Part shown: one piece after another, positions 1-7,279 of the stretch | How the letters are laid out: the number at the start of each line of letters is the position of its first letter | Numbering within the stretch: the stretch's first letter is position 1 | NCBI GenBank assembly: GCA_964397205.1 | Contig: CAYNIT010000041.1 | Span: 1 to 24,127 of the forward strand | Source of the DNA: Phaeodactylibacter sp964397205 | Lineage (GTDB): Bacteria; Bacteroidota; Bacteroidia; Chitinophagales; Saprospiraceae | Length of the DNA stretch: 24,127 nucleotides | Direction of reading: 5' to 3' | Made by a program: the position numbers and the translations under genes | The notes under the pieces: model-generated | What the model saw: the letters and a program-made list of their open reading frames with translations, nothing else | Told to the model about the DNA's origin: nothing | Database searches by the model: none

Positions 1-141
1 GGCCAACGGGCCGCTACGCCAACCTCCCAAGCCTTTCCTCTCTGGCAACATAAGGCAGTTTACCGATAGCCATCGCCAATGGCTCCAAATTATTTCACTT
101 CTCTGGAATCCTCGCCGGATTTCAACAAATCATGCTATATC

Positions 142-1428
142 ATGCAACAAGACATCAACGTACAGCAACTCAAATCCGATTGGCTCACTAACCCGCGCTG
201 GGAGGGCATCACCCGCCCCTACACCGCAGAGGACGTATTGAAGTTGCGCGGCAGCCTGCCCATTGAGCACACTTTGGCCAAAGAGGGCGCCAAAAAGCTC
301 TGGCATAAGCTGCACACGCAAGATTGGGTCGCTGGGCTCGGAGCGCTTACCGGCAACCAAGCCGTACAGGAAGTAACGGCTGGCCTCGATGCCATTTACC
401 TCAGCGGATGGCAGGTAGCCGCTGACAACAACCTCTCGGGCACAATGTACCCCGACCAATCCCTGTACCCGGCCAACTCCGTGCCCGAAGTAGTCAAGCG
501 CATCAACAACGCGCTGCGCCGCCGCGATCAAGTCCAGTCCGTAAGCGGCGAGGGCAACATTGACTTTCTCGTCCCCATCGTTGCCGATGCCGAAGCTGGC
601 TTCGGCGGCAACCTCAACGCTTACGAACTCATGTTGGGCATGATAGAAGCCGGCGCCGCTGGCGTCCATTTTGAGGATCAGCTCTCTTCCGCAAAGAAGT
701 GCGGCCACCTAGGCGGCAAAGTGCTGGTGCCCACCAAGGAAGCCATCAACAAACTGGTAGCAGCCCGCCTGGCAGCTGATGTCTCGGGCACGCCCACCAT
801 CATCATCGCCCGTACGGATGCGGATGCTGCAGGCTTGCTCACCTCCGATATCGACGAGCGCGATCAGCCCTTCGTGCTGAGCAAAGAACGTACGGCAGAA
901 GGCTTCTTCAACGTACGCTGCGGCATCGGCCAGGCCATCAGCCGGGGCTTGTCTTATGCTCCTTACGCCGATTTATTGTGGATGGAAACTTCCAATCCGG
1001 ATATCGGCCAGGCCCGGGAATTTGCGCAAGCTATACACGAACAGTTCCCCGGCAAGCTGCTGGCCTACAACTGCTCCCCCTCCTTCAACTGGGCCGCCAA
1101 CCTCAGCCAGAAGGACATGCTGACCTTCCGGGAAGAGCTGGCAGCACTCGGCTACCGCTTCCAGTTCATTACCCTGGCAGGCTTCCACGCCCTCAATACC
1201 TCTATGTTTGAACTCTCGCAGGCCTACAAATCGAGGGGAATGGCGGGCTACAGCGAGCTGCAGGAGCGGGAGTTCGCCCTGCAAAGCGCTGGCTTCGCAG
1301 CCGTGAAGCATCAGGCTTTCGTCGGCACTACCTATTTCGATTATGTACAAAATACTGTGCAAAGAGGGCAATCCTCTACCGTAGCCATGAAGGGCAGCAC
1401 CGAAGAAGCCCAGTTTACGCAAGGATAA
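142..1428 (+). CDS. aceA: Isocitrate lyase
   Basis: Cleaves isocitrate to glyoxylate and succinate, the first step of the glyoxylate shunt, in the cytoplasm. The signature KKCGH with the catalytic cysteine is at residues 185-189, followed by LGGKVLVPT, and the N-terminal PRWEGITRPY is typical of the family. About 428 residues from this start, close to the usual 428-434 of short bacterial forms. An in-frame ATG at 79 would add 21 residues that look unlike the family; ATG 142 (MQQDIN) puts the conserved LKSDWLTNPRW at the expected distance from the N-terminus, so I prefer it. A strong intrinsic terminator follows directly, so the gene ends its transcript. No malate synthase is visible; it would have to lie outside the window. 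Confidence 0.96.
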   Translation: MQQDINVQQLKSDWLTNPRWEGITRPYTAEDVLKLRGSLPIEHTLAKEGAKKLWHKLHTQDWVAGLGALTGNQAVQEVTAGLDAIYLSGWQVAADNNLSGTMYPDQSLYPANSVPEVVKRINNALRRRDQVQSVSGEGNIDFLVPIVADAEAGFGGNLNAYELMLGMIEAGAAGVHFEDQLSSAKKCGHLGGKVLVPTKEAINKLVAARLAADVSGTPTIIIARTDADAAGLLTSDIDERDQPFVLSKERTAEGFFNVRCGIGQAISRGLSYAPYADLLWMETSNPDIGQAREFAQAIHEQFPGKLLAYNCSPSFNWAANLSQKDMLTFREELAALGYRFQFITLAGFHALNTSMFELSQAYKSRGMAGYSELQEREFALQSAGFAAVKHQAFVGTTYFDYVQNTVQRGQSSTVAMKGSTEEAQFTQG

Positions 1429-1447
1429 GTTTGAATGTGTTTCTTTT

Positions 1448-1479
1448 AAACCGGCAGCCCCTCGGGTTGTCGGTTTTTC
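1448..1479 (+). terminator. Intrinsic terminator after aceA
   Basis: A 10-bp stem CCGGCAGCCC / GGGTTGTCGG (two G-U wobbles) around a CTC loop, extended by AAA/TTT and followed by a TTTTTCT run, starts about 20 bases after the aceA stop. The descending arm lies in the region where a -33 element for the next gene would be expected, so terminator and promoter are packed together. Confidence 0.85.
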
Positions 1480-1500
1480 TATGCCAATTGTTTACCTTTG
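1467..1500 (+). promoter_or_regulatory. Bacteroidota-type promoter of hldD
   Basis: The -7 box TACCTTTG at 1493-1500 matches TAnnTTTG exactly, and a TTG at 1467-1469 sits 26 bases upstream, as expected for the -33 element. The ATG of hldD begins only 11 bases after the last base of the box, so the leader would be a few nucleotides at most. Confidence 0.65.
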
Positions 1501-1510
1501 GCGCAAAAAC

Positions 1511-2476
1511 ATGATCGTAATAACGGGTGCCGCCGGTTTCATCGGCAGTTGCTTAGCCGCCTATTTCAATGAAGCGGGCCGGGATGACTTGTTGTTGGTT
1601 GACGACTTCAGCCGCACTGACAAAAACCGCAACCTGGAGGGCAAAAGCTACGGGCAGCGCCTGCACCGCAACGAATTTCCGGGCTGGCTATGGGAGCAGC
1701 ACTACTGCGTGGAAGCCATCTTCCACATCGGCGCCCGTACCGATACCACAGAAACGGACTGGGACATCTTCCAGGAACTCAACTTGGACTACAGCAAGGC
1801 GCTCTGGGCGCTCTGCGCTCGCCACCGCATCCCTTTGATTTACGCCTCCAGCGCGGCTACCTACGGATTGGGGGAGAAGGGCTATCAAGACCGCCACGAC
1901 CTGGTCGGCGGCCTGCATCCCCTGAACCCCTACGGCGATTCTAAGAATGAATTTGACAAGTGGGCGCTGCGCCAGAAGACAGCTCCTCCGCACTGGTACG
2001 GCCTGAAGTTTTTCAACGTCTATGGCCCCAATGAATACCACAAAGGGCGCATGGCTTCGGTCGTTTTCCATACCTTCCGGCAAGTACAAGAAACGGGCAG
2101 TATGAAATTGTTCCGCTCTCATCGCCCGGATGTGGAAGACGGACAGCAGAGCCGTGATTTCATTTACATAAAAGATGTGCTGCAGGTGCTGTACTGGCTC
2201 TACCAGCAAAAGCCCCAGAGCGGCCTGTACAACCTAGGCACTGGGCAAGCCCGCTCGTTTTGGGACCTGGCTACCAGCACCTTCCGGGCGATGGGCCGGG
2301 CCCCCGACATTCGATTCATCGATACGCCGGAGGACATCCGCGAGACCTACCAGTACTTTACAGAAGCAGCTATGAGCAAACTGCGGCAGGCGGGGTACGA
2401 TGCCCCGTTTTACAGGCTGGAAGAAGGCATACAGGAGTATGTACAAGATTACCTCATGCCGGATAAAATCTACTGA
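1511..2476 (+). CDS. hldD: ADP-L-glycero-D-manno-heptose 6-epimerase
   Basis: NAD(P)-dependent extended short-chain dehydrogenase that epimerises ADP-D,D-heptose to the L,D form used for the lipopolysaccharide inner core; cytoplasmic. The Rossmann motif GAAGFIG is at residues 6-12, the YASSAATYG strand carries the catalytic Ser/Thr region, and the YxxxK pair is Y141/K145. The blocks FFNVYGPNEYHKGRMASV and LYNLGTGQARSF closely resemble E. coli HldD. The length of 321 residues fits (E. coli 310). An ATG at 1481 is in frame, but ATG 1511 gives the normal beta-strand start MIVITG and lies just after a promoter -7 box, so 1511 is chosen. Other heptose pathway genes (gmhA, hldE) are not nearby. The 3' end overlaps the convergent lipoprotein gene by 7 bp. 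Confidence 0.94.
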   Translation: MIVITGAAGFIGSCLAAYFNEAGRDDLLLVDDFSRTDKNRNLEGKSYGQRLHRNEFPGWLWEQHYCVEAIFHIGARTDTTETDWDIFQELNLDYSKALWALCARHRIPLIYASSAATYGLGEKGYQDRHDLVGGLHPLNPYGDSKNEFDKWALRQKTAPPHWYGLKFFNVYGPNEYHKGRMASVVFHTFRQVQETGSMKLFRSHRPDVEDGQQSRDFIYIKDVLQVLYWLYQQKPQSGLYNLGTGQARSFWDLATSTFRAMGRAPDIRFIDTPEDIRETYQYFTEAAMSKLRQAGYDAPFYRLEEGIQEYVQDYLMPDKIY

Positions 2477-2952
2477 TACTCCTCCTGCTGCTCGACTTTT
2501 TCGATTCGGTTGAGCGCCGAATAGTAGATGAGGTGCCAGCCGTCCTCGAGCCGGGAAAAGCGGCGTTCGATCTGAAGACCATAGGCATCGTTGATGATCT
2601 TTTCGATGATGAGGTCTTTGCTGACCCGCACCAGCTGCTGCTCGAATTCAGACTCCTCGAAGTCAATTGGCTTTTGCATGCGCCAGTTCTCCGGTGTCCA
2701 GCGGTAGCGCCCCGATGCAATAAGGCTGCTGTCTGCTTCCCTCGGCAGCCCGGGCAAGGGAAACATCACCCGCTCCATTTGGAAGGCGCTGTCTTGGTGG
2801 AAACGATCGTAGAATTGGGCAAACTCTTTCAGGGCAGAAAGGTCATCCGTGGACTCTTCGGCTTCGCTGCCCCCGCAGGAAGTCAGCCCGCCGGCCAGCA
2901 GGCAGGCCGATAAGAGCGTAATGGGCAATAAAGCATTTTTAAATGCGGTCAT
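2470..2952 (-). CDS. Lipoprotein, DUF4348-like
   Basis: A 160-residue protein with an N-terminal hydrophobic signal and a lipobox LTSC (Cys26), followed by a Gly/Glu/Ser/Asp-rich tether, so it is probably a lipidated envelope protein. The stretch FYDRFHQDSAFQMERVMFPLPG recalls the Bacteroidota DUF4348 lipoproteins, which carry F..F..D..FQ..R..FPL; this is a family impression from memory and no function is known. The C-terminal half contains an aromatic strand GWHLIYYSAL typical of small NTF2-like or cone-shaped folds. It may share a transcript with hemD upstream on the same strand (61-base gap). Its stop overlaps the end of hldD on the other strand. Confidence 0.8.
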   Translation of the reverse strand: MTAFKNALLPITLLSACLLAGGLTSCGGSEAEESTDDLSALKEFAQFYDRFHQDSAFQMERVMFPLPGLPREADSSLIASGRYRWTPENWRMQKPIDFEESEFEQQLVRVSKDLIIEKIINDAYGLQIERRFSRLEDGWHLIYYSALNRIEKVEQQEEYQ

Positions 2953-3013
2953 ATCAAGAAAGTTTCTTACAGAACAGTTGAGGTAGAGGGTTTGTCAAAA
3001 AAATCACTCGGGT

Positions 3014-3679
3014 TTATTGCAGCACAGCCTCCGCCATGGCTTCCTCCGTTGGCGCAGCTGCGACTTTAGGGCTGATGCCAAACGCCCGCAGCACTTCCGC
3101 AGTTGGCTCCCCAATGGCTACAGCCCGCTGGCCAGAAAGCAGGCGAAAACGATCCAGGTAAGCGCGAGCATTCATGGGGCTGGTAAAAGCCATTACGCTA
3201 GCCCGTTGGAGTTCAATTTCCGCTCGGGGCCGGTTGTCGTACACCACAAGGGAAAGCGCCTCGACGGCGCTGCCTAGCAGCCGCTGCACCGATTGGCGGG
3301 ACCGGCGCGCCTGCGGAAACAGGACGCGCTCCCCCCGGGCCAGCTCAGCGAATGCCGCCGCAGCCTCCTCGGGCCGGCCGCTGCCGGAGAAATCAGGCTG
3401 CAGCCCATAGGAGCGGATTTTTTCGGCGGTGCCTGGGCCTATAGCACCAAATTTTAAACCCTCGTACTTCGCAGGGCTCATTTGCTGGAAAAAACAATCG
3501 GCTGCCCGCTTGCTGTAGAAAAACACCCAATCACAGGCCGGCAAAGCCTCTATGGCAACTGGCTCAAAAACCAGCAGGGAGCTGCCCTCCACCCGCCAGC
3601 CGGCGGCTTGCAAGCGCTGCCGGAAGGGGCTGTGCTGGGACAGCTCCCGGCTTATGAATGCCGTTTTTGCTCGAATCAT
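3014..3679 (-). CDS. hemD: Uroporphyrinogen-III synthase
   Basis: Converts hydroxymethylbilane to uroporphyrinogen III with D-ring inversion, in the tetrapyrrole/heme pathway. The protein is about 221 residues, near the usual 230-260. Family-like blocks are WVFFYSKRAADCFF, FGAIGPGTAEKIRSYGLQPDFSG, ERVLFPQARRSRQSVQRLL, VMAFTSPMNARAYLD and AVAIGEPTAEVLRAFG; the last pair is the conserved S/T-rich substrate pocket region. HemD proteins diverge strongly, so the call rests on this block order. Start ATG 3679 (MIRAKTAFISREL) is chosen over 3739 because the extra 20 residues are not family-like. The gene is divergent from the ZIP transporter and isolated from other hem genes. Confidence 0.88.
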   Translation of the reverse strand: MIRAKTAFISRELSQHSPFRQRLQAAGWRVEGSSLLVFEPVAIEALPACDWVFFYSKRAADCFFQQMSPAKYEGLKFGAIGPGTAEKIRSYGLQPDFSGSGRPEEAAAAFAELARGERVLFPQARRSRQSVQRLLGSAVEALSLVVYDNRPRAEIELQRASVMAFTSPMNARAYLDRFRLLSGQRAVAIGEPTAEVLRAFGISPKVAAAPTEEAMAEAVLQ

Positions 3680-3710
3680 GCAGCAGTAGATGGTACTTAT
3701 TTCCGAACTT

Positions 3711-3726
3711 CCGGGCGTACACCCGG
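3711..3726. promoter_or_regulatory. 16-bp near-palindrome between hemD and ZIP gene
   Basis: CCGGGCGTACACCCGG is an inverted repeat with one mismatched pair, centred in the 86-base divergent intergenic region. There is no T-run on either side, so a terminator is unlikely. A dimeric regulator site controlling one or both genes is possible but unproven. Confidence 0.35.
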
Positions 3727-3765
3727 TTGCAAAAAACAAATTTCCTAGCTACAAACCCAGTTTGC

Positions 3766-4590
3766 ATGGAATTCGTACGGAACTTTTTGGAACAATTCAG
3801 CCCGCCGCTTCAAGCCCTGATCGCCACCCTTTTTACCTGGAGTGTGACCGCCCTCGGCGCAAGTATGGTCTTCTTCTTCAAGTCTGTACCCTTGAAAGTG
3901 CTGGATGCTATGCTGGGCATGGCGGCAGGCGTCATGATCGCCGCCAGCTTTTGGTCCCTGCTCGCTCCCTCCATCGAAATGGCGGCAGAAATTAGCGCTA
4001 TGCCGGAATGGTTTCCCGCTCTTACCGGCTTTGTAACTGGGGCTTTTTTCATAGCCGGCATAGACCAACTGCTGCCTCACCTGCACCTGGGCGAAGAACT
4101 CGGCCGGGCGGAAGGCATACCGACGAGCTGGCGGCGCAGCGTGCTGTTGGTATTGGCGATCACCCTGCACAACATCCCGGAAGGCCTGGCGGTTGGGGTA
4201 GCCTTTGGAGCCGTAGTGCACAACTTGCCAGCTGCCTCCATCGGCGGAGCCATGGCCCTGGCCTTGGGCATCGGGCTGCAGAATTTCCCGGAAGGGACGG
4301 CGGTATCTATTCCACTGCGGCGGGAGGGCTTCACCCGCTGGCGGGCTTTTGTATACGGCCAGGCTTCTGGAGTAGTGGAGCCCGTTTTCGGCTTGCTGGG
4401 CGCATTAGCGGTGATGACCCTGCGGCCCGTACTGCCCTATGCGCTGGCATTTGCCGCTGGCGCCATGATTTTCGTAGTAGTGGAAGAACTTATCCCCGAA
4501 GCCCACCGGCGGGGTAATGCCGACCTGGTGTCCTTGTCCGTAATCGGTGGTTTTTCTATCATGATGGTGCTGGATGTAGCCTTGGGGTAA
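3766..4590 (+). CDS. ZIP-family divalent metal transporter (GufA-like)
   Basis: A polytopic inner-membrane protein of about 274 residues that should import Zn2+, Fe2+ or related metals. About eight hydrophobic segments are visible. The two family signatures are HNIPEG at residues 135-140 (TM4) and QNFPEG at 172-177 (TM5), which form the binuclear metal centre. LPHLHLG between TM3 and TM4 offers cytoplasmic histidines. EELIPEAHRRGN near the C-terminus is the conserved TM7/8 link of the GufA subfamily. ATG 3766 (MEFVRNFLEQF) is chosen; an upstream in-frame ATG at 3658 would overlap the hemD start and adds a non-membrane tail. The next plus-strand gene has its own promoter, so this gene is probably monocistronic. 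Confidence 0.93.
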   Translation: MEFVRNFLEQFSPPLQALIATLFTWSVTALGASMVFFFKSVPLKVLDAMLGMAAGVMIAASFWSLLAPSIEMAAEISAMPEWFPALTGFVTGAFFIAGIDQLLPHLHLGEELGRAEGIPTSWRRSVLLVLAITLHNIPEGLAVGVAFGAVVHNLPAASIGGAMALALGIGLQNFPEGTAVSIPLRREGFTRWRAFVYGQASGVVEPVFGLLGALAVMTLRPVLPYALAFAAGAMIFVVVEELIPEAHRRGNADLVSLSVIGGFSIMMVLDVALG

Positions 4591-4686
4591 AACAAAAAAA
4601 CTGGCGCGCTTCCCGCTCAAAATGTTGTACAATTCCCCACAATCCCTTTATCTTGCTGTGCCCTTAGGTGAAAATGCCAAGAGCGC

Positions 4687-4720
4687 TTTGACGGCGTTTG
4701 GCTAAAATTCTTTATAATTG
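4687..4720 (+). promoter_or_regulatory. Promoter of the 4740 gene
   Basis: TATAATTG at 4713-4720 (one mismatch to TAnnTTTG) with TTTG at 4687-4690, 26 bases upstream. Predicted transcription start is about 4725, leaving a leader of roughly 15 bases before ATG 4740. This supports ATG 4740 over the in-frame ATG at 4698, which lies inside the promoter. Confidence 0.5.
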
Positions 4721-4739
4721 CGGTAAAACAAACCGAAAA

Positions 4740-5327
4740 ATGAGAATAGTTATCAACTTAATTCTTGCCCTTATAGTGGTAGGTTTGATATGGGTGCTCA
4801 TCAGCAGCATCCGCGAACCCATCGCCTTTAAGGCTGCAAAGCAAAAACGTGAAGAAGCCGTCATCGACCGGCTGATGAAGGTGCGTATGGCACAGGAGGC
4901 TTTCCGTAACATCAAAGGCGGTTTTGCGCCCGACTTCGACTCCCTGGCCTACGTGCTGCGCAACGATAGCTTCTCCATCGTGAAGGTAATTGGCGACCCG
5001 GACGACCCCGATTATACCGGAGAGATTATCTACGATACGACTTACGTACCAGCCTACGACTCTATTCGCAAAGAACTTGGCTTGCCGCTGGATTCTCTGC
5101 GCTACGTCCCCTACAGCGGAGGAACGCAGTTTGAAATACAGGCGGATACGATCACCTACCAGAAGACGAATGTGCCGGTGGTGGAAGTGGGCGTGCGCCG
5201 CGAAGCTTTTATGGGCCCGTACCGCGACCCCCGCTTCGCCCGCTACGATGCCGATTATGACCCCAACAGCGTCATTAAGTTCGGCAACATGAATGCTCCA
5301 AACTTATCCGGCAATTGGGAACAATAA
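4740..5327 (+). CDS. Unknown single-pass membrane protein
   Basis: 195 residues, no confident family. One N-terminal transmembrane helix (about residues 3-24, VINLILALIVVGLIWVLI) is followed by a charged helix KAAKQKREEAVIDRLMKVRMAQEAFRN, giving a pilin- or minor-pseudopilin-like outline in which a hydrophobic N-terminus continues into a long helix and then a beta-rich globular domain (FEIQADTITYQKTNVPVVEVGV). No prepilin peptidase site (G/F) is seen, so real pilin processing is unlikely. The soluble part probably faces the periplasm. Its 3' end overlaps the DUF3822 gene by 13 bp, implying co-transcription and perhaps translational coupling. Confidence 0.85.
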   Translation: MRIVINLILALIVVGLIWVLISSIREPIAFKAAKQKREEAVIDRLMKVRMAQEAFRNIKGGFAPDFDSLAYVLRNDSFSIVKVIGDPDDPDYTGEIIYDTTYVPAYDSIRKELGLPLDSLRYVPYSGGTQFEIQADTITYQKTNVPVVEVGVRREAFMGPYRDPRFARYDADYDPNSVIKFGNMNAPNLSGNWEQ

Positions 5328-6154
5328 GCCGTGACATAGTAGAGACGGGCTTCGAAAAAAGAAACACAAGCTCCTATGAACTGTCCATCCTGCTTGGGAT
5401 GGGCAGTTTTGATTATGTAGTGCTGGATAACCGGCAGAATTTGCTGGCTCTGCGCTCCTATGAATTAGCGCCCGCTGAAGCCGAGAAAGCAGTACAAAAC
5501 TTGCTGAAGCAAGACAGAATGCTGCGCCATACCTACCGCAGCCTGCGCATCGGCTGGGCCACTAGCAAACAGACCTTGGTGCCCAACCGCTTGTACCACA
5601 GCAGCCAGCAACGCATCTACCTCCAGCAATCTGCCGAGCTGCAGGAGAACGAAGCCGACCGCGTCGATGAATTGCCCCACCTAGGCCTGCGCAACGTCTA
5701 CAGCATTGCCAAAGGGCTGCAGCATGCCCTGCAATCTCATTTCCCCGGAGCGCGGCAGCTGCACATCAGCACAGCGCTGCTCAACGAACAGCGCAAGTTG
5801 TCGCTGAAAATAACCCGCCCCTCCGTCTTTCTTCACCTGCGGGGCAGCCGGCTTTTCACCACCGTTTTCGATAAAGGCCAACTGCTGTTTTTCAACAGCT
5901 TCCGATACCAAAGCGCTAAAGATTTCCTGTATTTCTCCCTGCTGGCTTTTGGAGAAGCCAACCTCAAACCTTCCGCTGCGCAGGCCATACTGTCCGGCCC
6001 GCTCCTAGAAGCCTCGGAGATCTTCCGGCAAATCAGCCGCTACCTCCCGCAGCTGCAATTTGCAGAGCGCCCCGCCTACTTCCACTATGGCCCGAAAGTA
6101 AAGGAGGAGCCAGCCTATTTTTTCTTCGACCTGCTCTGCCTGAGCACCTTATAA
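5315..6154 (+). CDS. DUF3822 family protein
   Basis: 279 residues resembling the Bacteroidota DUF3822 family, which has an actin/ASKHA-like fold by family knowledge and no established function. The N-terminal block SYELSILLGMGSFDYVVLD and the later TRPSVFLHLRGSRLFTTVFDKGQLLFFNSFRYQSAKDFLYFSLLAFGE look like the two phosphate-loop-style strand pairs of that fold. Immediate linkage to rsmD (10 bases downstream) matches the gene order commonly seen in the phylum and supports the call. ATG 5315 overlaps the preceding gene's last codons; there is no other in-frame start before the conserved region begins. Cytoplasmic, no signal peptide. Confidence 0.85.
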   Translation: MGTISRDIVETGFEKRNTSSYELSILLGMGSFDYVVLDNRQNLLALRSYELAPAEAEKAVQNLLKQDRMLRHTYRSLRIGWATSKQTLVPNRLYHSSQQRIYLQQSAELQENEADRVDELPHLGLRNVYSIAKGLQHALQSHFPGARQLHISTALLNEQRKLSLKITRPSVFLHLRGSRLFTTVFDKGQLLFFNSFRYQSAKDFLYFSLLAFGEANLKPSAAQAILSGPLLEASEIFRQISRYLPQLQFAERPAYFHYGPKVKEEPAYFFFDLLCLSTL

Positions 6155-6164
6155 AACATAAGCC

Positions 6165-6725
6165 ATGCGCATCATAGGAGGAAAATTCCGGGGCAGGCGC
6201 TTCACCCCGCCCGCCAAAAATTGGCCCACCCGCCCTACTACCGATTATGCCAAAGAGGGCCTTTTCAATATCCTGGCCAACCACCTGGACTTTGAGGAAA
6301 TCAAAGTGCTCGACCTGTTTGGAGGCACCGGCAACCACAGCTACGAATTCATATCCCGCGGCTGCAAGGATGTCACTTACGTCGATAAATTCCCGGGCGC
6401 CGTCCGCTTCGTCCGGCGCACTGCCCAAACGCTGGGCATCGAGGATTGCCTGCGCATCCTGCGCGGCGATGTATTCAAATTCATCGCTACCGCCGGGCAA
6501 CAGTACGATTACATCTTCGCCGGGCCGCCCTACGCCTTGCCCAATATCGATGCCATCCCGGATGAAATATTCGAGCACGAACTGCTGCGCCCAGGTGGCT
6601 GGCTTGTCCTAGAACACAACCCCCATCATGCTTACGATACGCATCCGCGTTATTTTCAGGAGCGCCACTATGGCAAAACCATCTTCAGCTTTTTTGAACA
6701 AGAAGCAGGAAGAGCAGTATTTTAA
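6165..6725 (+). CDS. rsmD: RsmD-family 16S rRNA (guanine(966)-N2)-methyltransferase
   Basis: Predicted SAM-dependent methyltransferase modifying G966 of 16S rRNA in the 30S subunit. Family features are the N-terminal MRIIGGKFRGRRF, the RPTTDYAKEGLFNIL loop, the SAM-binding LDLFGGTGN and the C-terminal LLRPGGWLVLEH. The length of 186 residues is standard. The striking oddity is motif IV: where the family has (D/N)PPY, this protein reads A119-G120-P121-P122-Y123, so the residue that binds the target amino group is a glycine (codon GGG). Either activity is lost or altered, or a base-calling error is present; the frame is otherwise intact. It follows DUF3822 by 10 bases and is probably in the same operon. 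Confidence 0.92.
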   Translation: MRIIGGKFRGRRFTPPAKNWPTRPTTDYAKEGLFNILANHLDFEEIKVLDLFGGTGNHSYEFISRGCKDVTYVDKFPGAVRFVRRTAQTLGIEDCLRILRGDVFKFIATAGQQYDYIFAGPPYALPNIDAIPDEIFEHELLRPGGWLVLEHNPHHAYDTHPRYFQERHYGKTIFSFFEQEAGRAVF

Positions 6726-6793
6726 GGGCTTTCTGGAAACTAATACCCGTGCAAAACCCTTTCTTGCGTATAGGATGGAAAAATGCATCAGCT

Positions 6794-7228
6794 ATGAAGA
6801 TACAGTTACTAATGGCGCTGCTGCTGCTGCCGCTTATGGCTTATGCGCAGTACGACTTCAGCGGCACCTGGAAAGGCAAATTGACGCAGGGCGATGGGGG
6901 ATACGCCCCTGTTTACTCCTTTACCCTTCATCTCAAACAGGACGGCATGAAGATTTCCGGCCGCACCTATGTGGAAGTCGGCAAGATTTATGCAGAAATG
7001 GAGTTTGAAGGCCGGCTGATCGGGGACAAGGCCATCCACTGGGAAGAAACCAAAATACTGCGCAACTGGAAGTACGACCATATGGAATGGTGCTACAAAA
7101 CAGCCGACTTATTCCTCATCACCACCGGCGAGGAGGCAAAACTCGAGGGGCCGTGGCGCGGCAATACCGGCCATTCAGAATGCATCCCCGGCAAGATTAT
7201 CCTTAAGCGGACTTCGCCGCGGGCTTAG
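6794..7228 (+). CDS. Small secreted protein, paralogue of the 16483-16944 product
   Basis: 144 residues starting with a clear signal peptide (MKIQLLMALLLLPLMAYAQ, cleavage near AYA/Q). The mature part begins FSGTWKGKLTQGD and alternates short hydrophobic strands, which suggests a small lipocalin-like or single-sheet beta-barrel. It shares a pattern with the minus-strand product at 16.5 kb: GxWxGxxTxGD, then YxFxLxL, a GR...D..I...E block, and LEGxW...GKIxLxR near the end. No function is known. ATG 6794 is chosen because it begins the signal peptide; an in-frame ATG at 6749 would put 15 polar residues in front. It follows rsmD by 68 bases and could be in the same transcript. Confidence 0.82.
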   Translation: MKIQLLMALLLLPLMAYAQYDFSGTWKGKLTQGDGGYAPVYSFTLHLKQDGMKISGRTYVEVGKIYAEMEFEGRLIGDKAIHWEETKILRNWKYDHMEWCYKTADLFLITTGEEAKLEGPWRGNTGHSECIPGKIILKRTSPRA

Positions 7229-7251
7229 CGCAAAAAACGGATAAAAAATAA

Positions 7252-7259
7252 TAGCTTTG
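7252..7259 (+). promoter_or_regulatory. -7 box of argS
   Basis: TAGCTTTG matches TAnnTTTG exactly and ends 20 bases before ATG 7280. A -33 element is not obvious. It suggests that argS-glnS start their own transcript. Confidence 0.5.
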
Positions 7260-7279
7260 CCACCTGAAAATTCTTGGCG

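Noticed and set aside
68..84. Small inverted repeat AGCCAT-CGCCA-ATGGCT upstream of aceA
   Set aside because: A 6-bp stem in a GC-rich region is expected by chance; it overlaps only the disfavoured ATG at 79.
130..708. Antisense open frame within aceA
   Set aside because: Shadow of the isocitrate lyase gene, with no recognisable domain or plausible start context.
3756..3764. AGTTTG immediately before the ZIP ATG as a -7 box
   Set aside because: It lacks the TA of TAnnTTTG and is so close that transcription would start inside the gene.
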